A stretch of DNA of 7,559 bases, taken from the NCBI GenBank assembly GCA_002788865.1, contig PFSC01000047.1, positions 1-7,559 of the forward strand. The letters run 5' to 3'. The stretch is from Candidatus Roizmanbacteria bacterium CG_4_9_14_0_2_um_filter_39_13. Its GTDB lineage: Bacteria; Patescibacteriota; Microgenomatia; UBA1406; GWC2-37-13. Positions 6,212 through 7,559 of this stretch are shown here, one piece after another (position 1 is the stretch's first letter; every line of letters begins with the position of its first letter). Below the pieces are notes generated by a model. That model did not search any database and was not told the origin of the DNA. It worked only from the letters and a program-made list of their open reading frames with translations. A program made the translations under genes and the position numbers.

Positions 6212-6547
6212 TCACTCAATCTCAATAGCGTCAATTTGCTTTTTGAGCGTGGGGATGTCGTTTTGGATAGTATTAAATATTCTTTCAATCTTCAAATCGG
6301 AATAATCGTGGATCGCTACGTCTCTCATACCTGCCATTTGTCGCCAAGGAATATTTGGATATTTTTCTTTTATAGAATTGGGAACATATTTCGTCGCTTC
6401 GCCTATTATTTCAAGCCAACGGACTACTGCTGCAACAAGAATATAGTCTTCTTCAAGAGTTTCTAATGTTTTTCCATGGGTTGCGAGAAGTATTTTATCA
6501 ATATGTTCGGCGATATCAGATACTCGTTCTGCTGCAGTGCGCTTCAT
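6212..6547 (-). CDS. hepT: HepT-family HEPN ribonuclease toxin
   Basis: This 111-residue all-helical protein belongs to the HepT (formerly DUF86) HEPN family. The R-x4-H-x-Y signature is intact as RDVAIHDY, with Arg75, His80 and Tyr82; Arg and His are the RNase catalytic residues. Other family features are RWLEIIGEATKYVP (43-56), PNIPWRQMAGMRD (64-76) and the C-terminal helix IPTLKKQIDAI. In characterised HepT/MntA systems the toxin cuts RNA, and the antitoxin MntA silences it by AMPylating the tyrosine of this motif, which is present here. The start is the ATG at 6547, overlapping the mntA stop as ATGA, so the two are translationally coupled with the antitoxin first. The gene is followed at once by the PsbP-like gene remnant. 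The family call is strong and activity is expected but untested. Confidence 0.92.
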   Translation of the reverse strand: MKRTAAERVSDIAEHIDKILLATHGKTLETLEEDYILVAAVVRWLEIIGEATKYVPNSIKEKYPNIPWRQMAGMRDVAIHDYSDLKIERIFNTIQNDIPTLKKQIDAIEIE

Positions 6548-6831
6548 GCAATAATTGAAATTTGAGACGAAAGAATCTGTTCTTTGAGATATGGTCGAAT
6601 ATTATCAAACTCAACGAGATCGACTTTGTTTTGGAGCTTATCTTCCAATTCGTTTTTTACGGTAATAAAGTCATATAGGCTATATTTTTGTGGTAATGAA
6701 ACTAATATATCTACATCGCTCTTTTCGTGGTTGGTCCCATGTACGATTGACCCAAAGAGGGATGCTCGCTTTACTTGATACTTGTGAAGTATCGGAATAA
6801 CTGCTTCTTGAACTTGTTTGACTGTTAACAT
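6544..6831 (-). CDS. mntA: MntA-family minimal nucleotidyltransferase antitoxin
   Basis: This 95-residue protein from the ATG at 6831 has the typical size of a minimal nucleotidyltransferase. It carries the polymerase-beta-like motif GS-x10-DxD (Gly27-Ser28, Asp39 and Asp41 in GSIVHGTNHEKSDVDILV) and a third acidic residue, Asp71, in NKVDLVEFD. All catalytic positions are therefore present. In type VII toxin-antitoxin systems MntA transfers AMP from ATP to a tyrosine of HepT, switching off its RNase; the partner gene overlaps by 4 bp. The TTG at 6846 would add five residues, but it sits within the -10 box, so the ATG is preferred. The near-palindrome GAC-A-TGTTAACA-GTC (6820-6834) covers the start codon and might be an operator. 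The family call is firm. Confidence 0.92.
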   Translation of the reverse strand: MLTVKQVQEAVIPILHKYQVKRASLFGSIVHGTNHEKSDVDILVSLPQKYSLYDFITVKNELEDKLQNKVDLVEFDNIRPYLKEQILSSQISIIA

Positions 6832-6837
6832 GTCTTT

Positions 6838-6843
6838 ATTATA
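6838..6843 (-). promoter_or_regulatory. -10 box of the mntA-hepT promoter (leaderless)
   Basis: A perfect TATAAT on the minus strand ends six bases before the ATG at 6831, which puts the predicted start of transcription on the A of the start codon. No consensus -35 is present at 16-18 bases (TATATT at 6861-6866 is the best). There is no Shine-Dalgarno sequence, consistent with leaderless translation. Confidence 0.55.
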
Positions 6844-6934
6844 CAAGATATAAGGAGTTCAATATAGGATTATTTCCTTTTGAATCCATGGATCCCCGCA
6901 ACTGGGAGGATGAAAATGAAAATTATACACAAAA

Positions 6935-7000
6935 CTACTCTTTTGTATCACCAAGATATTCAAATGAAGTTGCGATCTGATCGAGCTCGTCATAGAGTTC
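6935..7000. repeat. Repeat copy B, within the 3' end of the PsbP-like gene
   Basis: This is the intact source of the duplicated sequence. Its first 20 bases (6935-6954) recur exactly at 4319-4338 (C). Bases 6945-7000 recur at 6138-6193 (A) with three mismatches. All copies have the same orientation and the same spacing from the TAG stop to the shared GTATCACCAA core. Copies B and A bracket the mntA-hepT pair, and copies B and C bracket everything from mntA to the small membrane protein. Confidence 0.85.
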
Positions 7001-7468
7001 GGGAGAGGAGGTGGAGATGGAGATGAAAGAGGTCTCTCCAATACTTTTGATGTAAATTAACTCATCTGACTTATTATCTCCATATTTAATGGTGTAAATA
7101 TCAAATCCATATCTTTTTTCTCCATTATTTGTGATTATTAAATGGTTTCTTTCTTTTAGTAAATTTAAGTATTCTTCAGTTGAGTTCGAATATCCGTAAA
7201 TTTTATCAATTATAATTCTATTGGCACCTTTTTTTATTTTTATAGAATTCCCATTTTCACTTACTTCAAATCCAGAAGGTACAAAAAAACTAAACTTCAA
7301 AAACGTTGACGTGTATTCATTTGACATTGTTTCGGATTGAGGTGAAGAGATGCGAGTAGTTGTAGAGGACTTAGTCCGAAAAATAAAAGCGTACATCACA
7401 ATAAATAGAATTGCTAGAGAAACAAGAATGAGCTTATGATGATTTTTTGAAATATTTACCTGTCCCAT
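6935..7468 (-). CDS. Membrane-anchored protein with a PsbP-like domain
   Basis: This is a 177-residue protein. Residues ~12-30 (KLILVSLAILFIVMYAFIF) form an N-terminal signal anchor, followed by a Ser/Thr-rich linker (~31-50) and an extracytoplasmic alpha/beta domain to the end. That domain has the PsbP-like pattern common in small bacterial surface proteins: FSFFVPSGFEVSENGNSIKI, TEEYLNLL, YGFDIYTIKYG, ELIYIKSIGETSFISIST and a last helix and strand LYDELDQIATSFEYL. No enzymatic motif is visible. The ATG at 7468 lies six bases after a candidate -10, so the mRNA would be leaderless. The 3' end of this gene is the sequence found duplicated at 6128-6193 and 4319-4338. The fold assignment is by pattern recognition, and the function is unknown. 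Confidence 0.75.
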   Translation of the reverse strand: MGQVNISKNHHKLILVSLAILFIVMYAFIFRTKSSTTTRISSPQSETMSNEYTSTFLKFSFFVPSGFEVSENGNSIKIKKGANRIIIDKIYGYSNSTEEYLNLLKERNHLIITNNGEKRYGFDIYTIKYGDNKSDELIYIKSIGETSFISISTSSPELYDELDQIATSFEYLGDTKE

Positions 7469-7474
7469 ATAATA

Positions 7475-7504
7475 AAAATACTACAAATGTATACGTGTTT
7501 TCAA
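7475..7504 (-). promoter_or_regulatory. Promoter of the PsbP-like gene (leaderless)
   Basis: On the minus strand TTGAAA (7499-7504), an 18-base spacer and TATTTT (7475-7480) are followed by six bases and the ATG at 7468. The predicted start of transcription coincides with the start codon. The -35 overlaps the stop codon of the upstream partial gene. Confidence 0.5.
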
Positions 7505-7559
7505 GTTCTTTTTTCTTTTCTTCGGGTCGCGCGATACCACACAAGAATAATAGCTGTAC
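7501..7559 (-). CDS. C-terminal tail of an upstream gene, possibly a membrane protein (5' end outside window)
   Basis: One minus-strand frame entering from the right edge reads TAIILVWYRATRRKEKRT and then a TGA stop (7501-7503). A hydrophobic stretch followed by a strongly basic tail is what the cytoplasmic end of a final transmembrane helix looks like. Only 18 codons are visible and the other two frames are also open across this stretch, so the call is tentative and no family can be named. Confidence 0.35.
   Translation of the reverse strand, partial: TAIILVWYRATRRKEKRT

Noticed and set aside
6839..6889. Tiny minus-strand ORF of 16 codons (MDSKGNNPILNSLYLV) before mntA
   Set aside because: It has no promoter or ribosome-binding evidence, no recognisable motif, and its stop codon is part of the mntA -10 box. 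Chance is the simpler explanation.
4319..6954. Reading the 20-bp repeats as insertion-sequence ends or integron attC sites
   Set aside because: The repeats are direct, not inverted, and are not themselves palindromic like attC. There is no transposase or integrase gene between them. Only the gene-end duplication is supported.
1..7559. Alternative genetic code with TGA as glycine (as in some Patescibacteria)
   Set aside because: Full-length conserved domains are read with the standard code, TGA does not interrupt them, and TGA serves as the natural stop of hepT, the ferredoxin and the small membrane protein.

Overview
The window looks like a piece of a low-GC bacterial chromosome, most plausibly from the Candidate Phyla Radiation (Patescibacteria, perhaps Microgenomates-like). 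This rests on the gene mix: a B12-binding radical SAM enzyme, a three-cysteine mini-ferredoxin, envelope glycosyltransferases, a SleB-type hydrolase and several small toxin-antitoxin modules. It also rests on short intergenic gaps and on start codons without Shine-Dalgarno sequences. Bacterial -35/-10 promoters are visible. The standard genetic code fits, because TGA is used as a stop and does not interrupt the genes. The lineage call is an inference. Every gene I support is on the minus strand, and there is no gene-free stretch longer than about 135 bases.

Read in the direction of transcription (high to low coordinates), the window opens with the last 18 codons of an unidentified gene (7501-7559). 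A membrane-anchored protein with a PsbP-like domain follows (6935-7468), then a MntA/HepT toxin-antitoxin pair (6212-6831). Next come a SleB-family cell-wall hydrolase with a duplicated beta-rich N-terminal region (4831-6078) and a small membrane-anchored protein (4374-4829). Each of these three blocks ends with a copy of the same sequence, which is the 3' end of the PsbP-like gene. The copies are at 6935-7000 (B, inside the intact gene), 6128-6193 (A, a 56-bp near-identical gene remnant after hepT) and 4319-4338 (C, a perfect 20-bp copy after the small membrane protein). This suggests repeated insertion or recombination at the 3' end of one gene.

A compact envelope and redox cluster comes next: a polyprenyl-phosphate-sugar-synthase-like GT2 (3490-4293), a second GT2 with C-terminal membrane segments (2452-3474), a ferredoxin lacking the usual second cluster cysteine (2173-2421), and a cobalamin-binding radical SAM protein with CX4CX2C spacing (381-2117). 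The ferredoxin may feed electrons to the radical SAM protein, and the glycosyltransferases suggest an envelope lipid or glycan as the end product, but the substrate cannot be read from the sequence.

The window ends in the N-terminal part of an AbiEi-family antitoxin and regulator gene (1-319). It has a strong promoter (TTGACA-17-TATTAT) whose -10 lies inside a 29-bp near-perfect palindrome that also covers its start codon, a convincing autorepression operator. Several promoters lie so close to their start codons that the mRNAs would be leaderless or nearly so.
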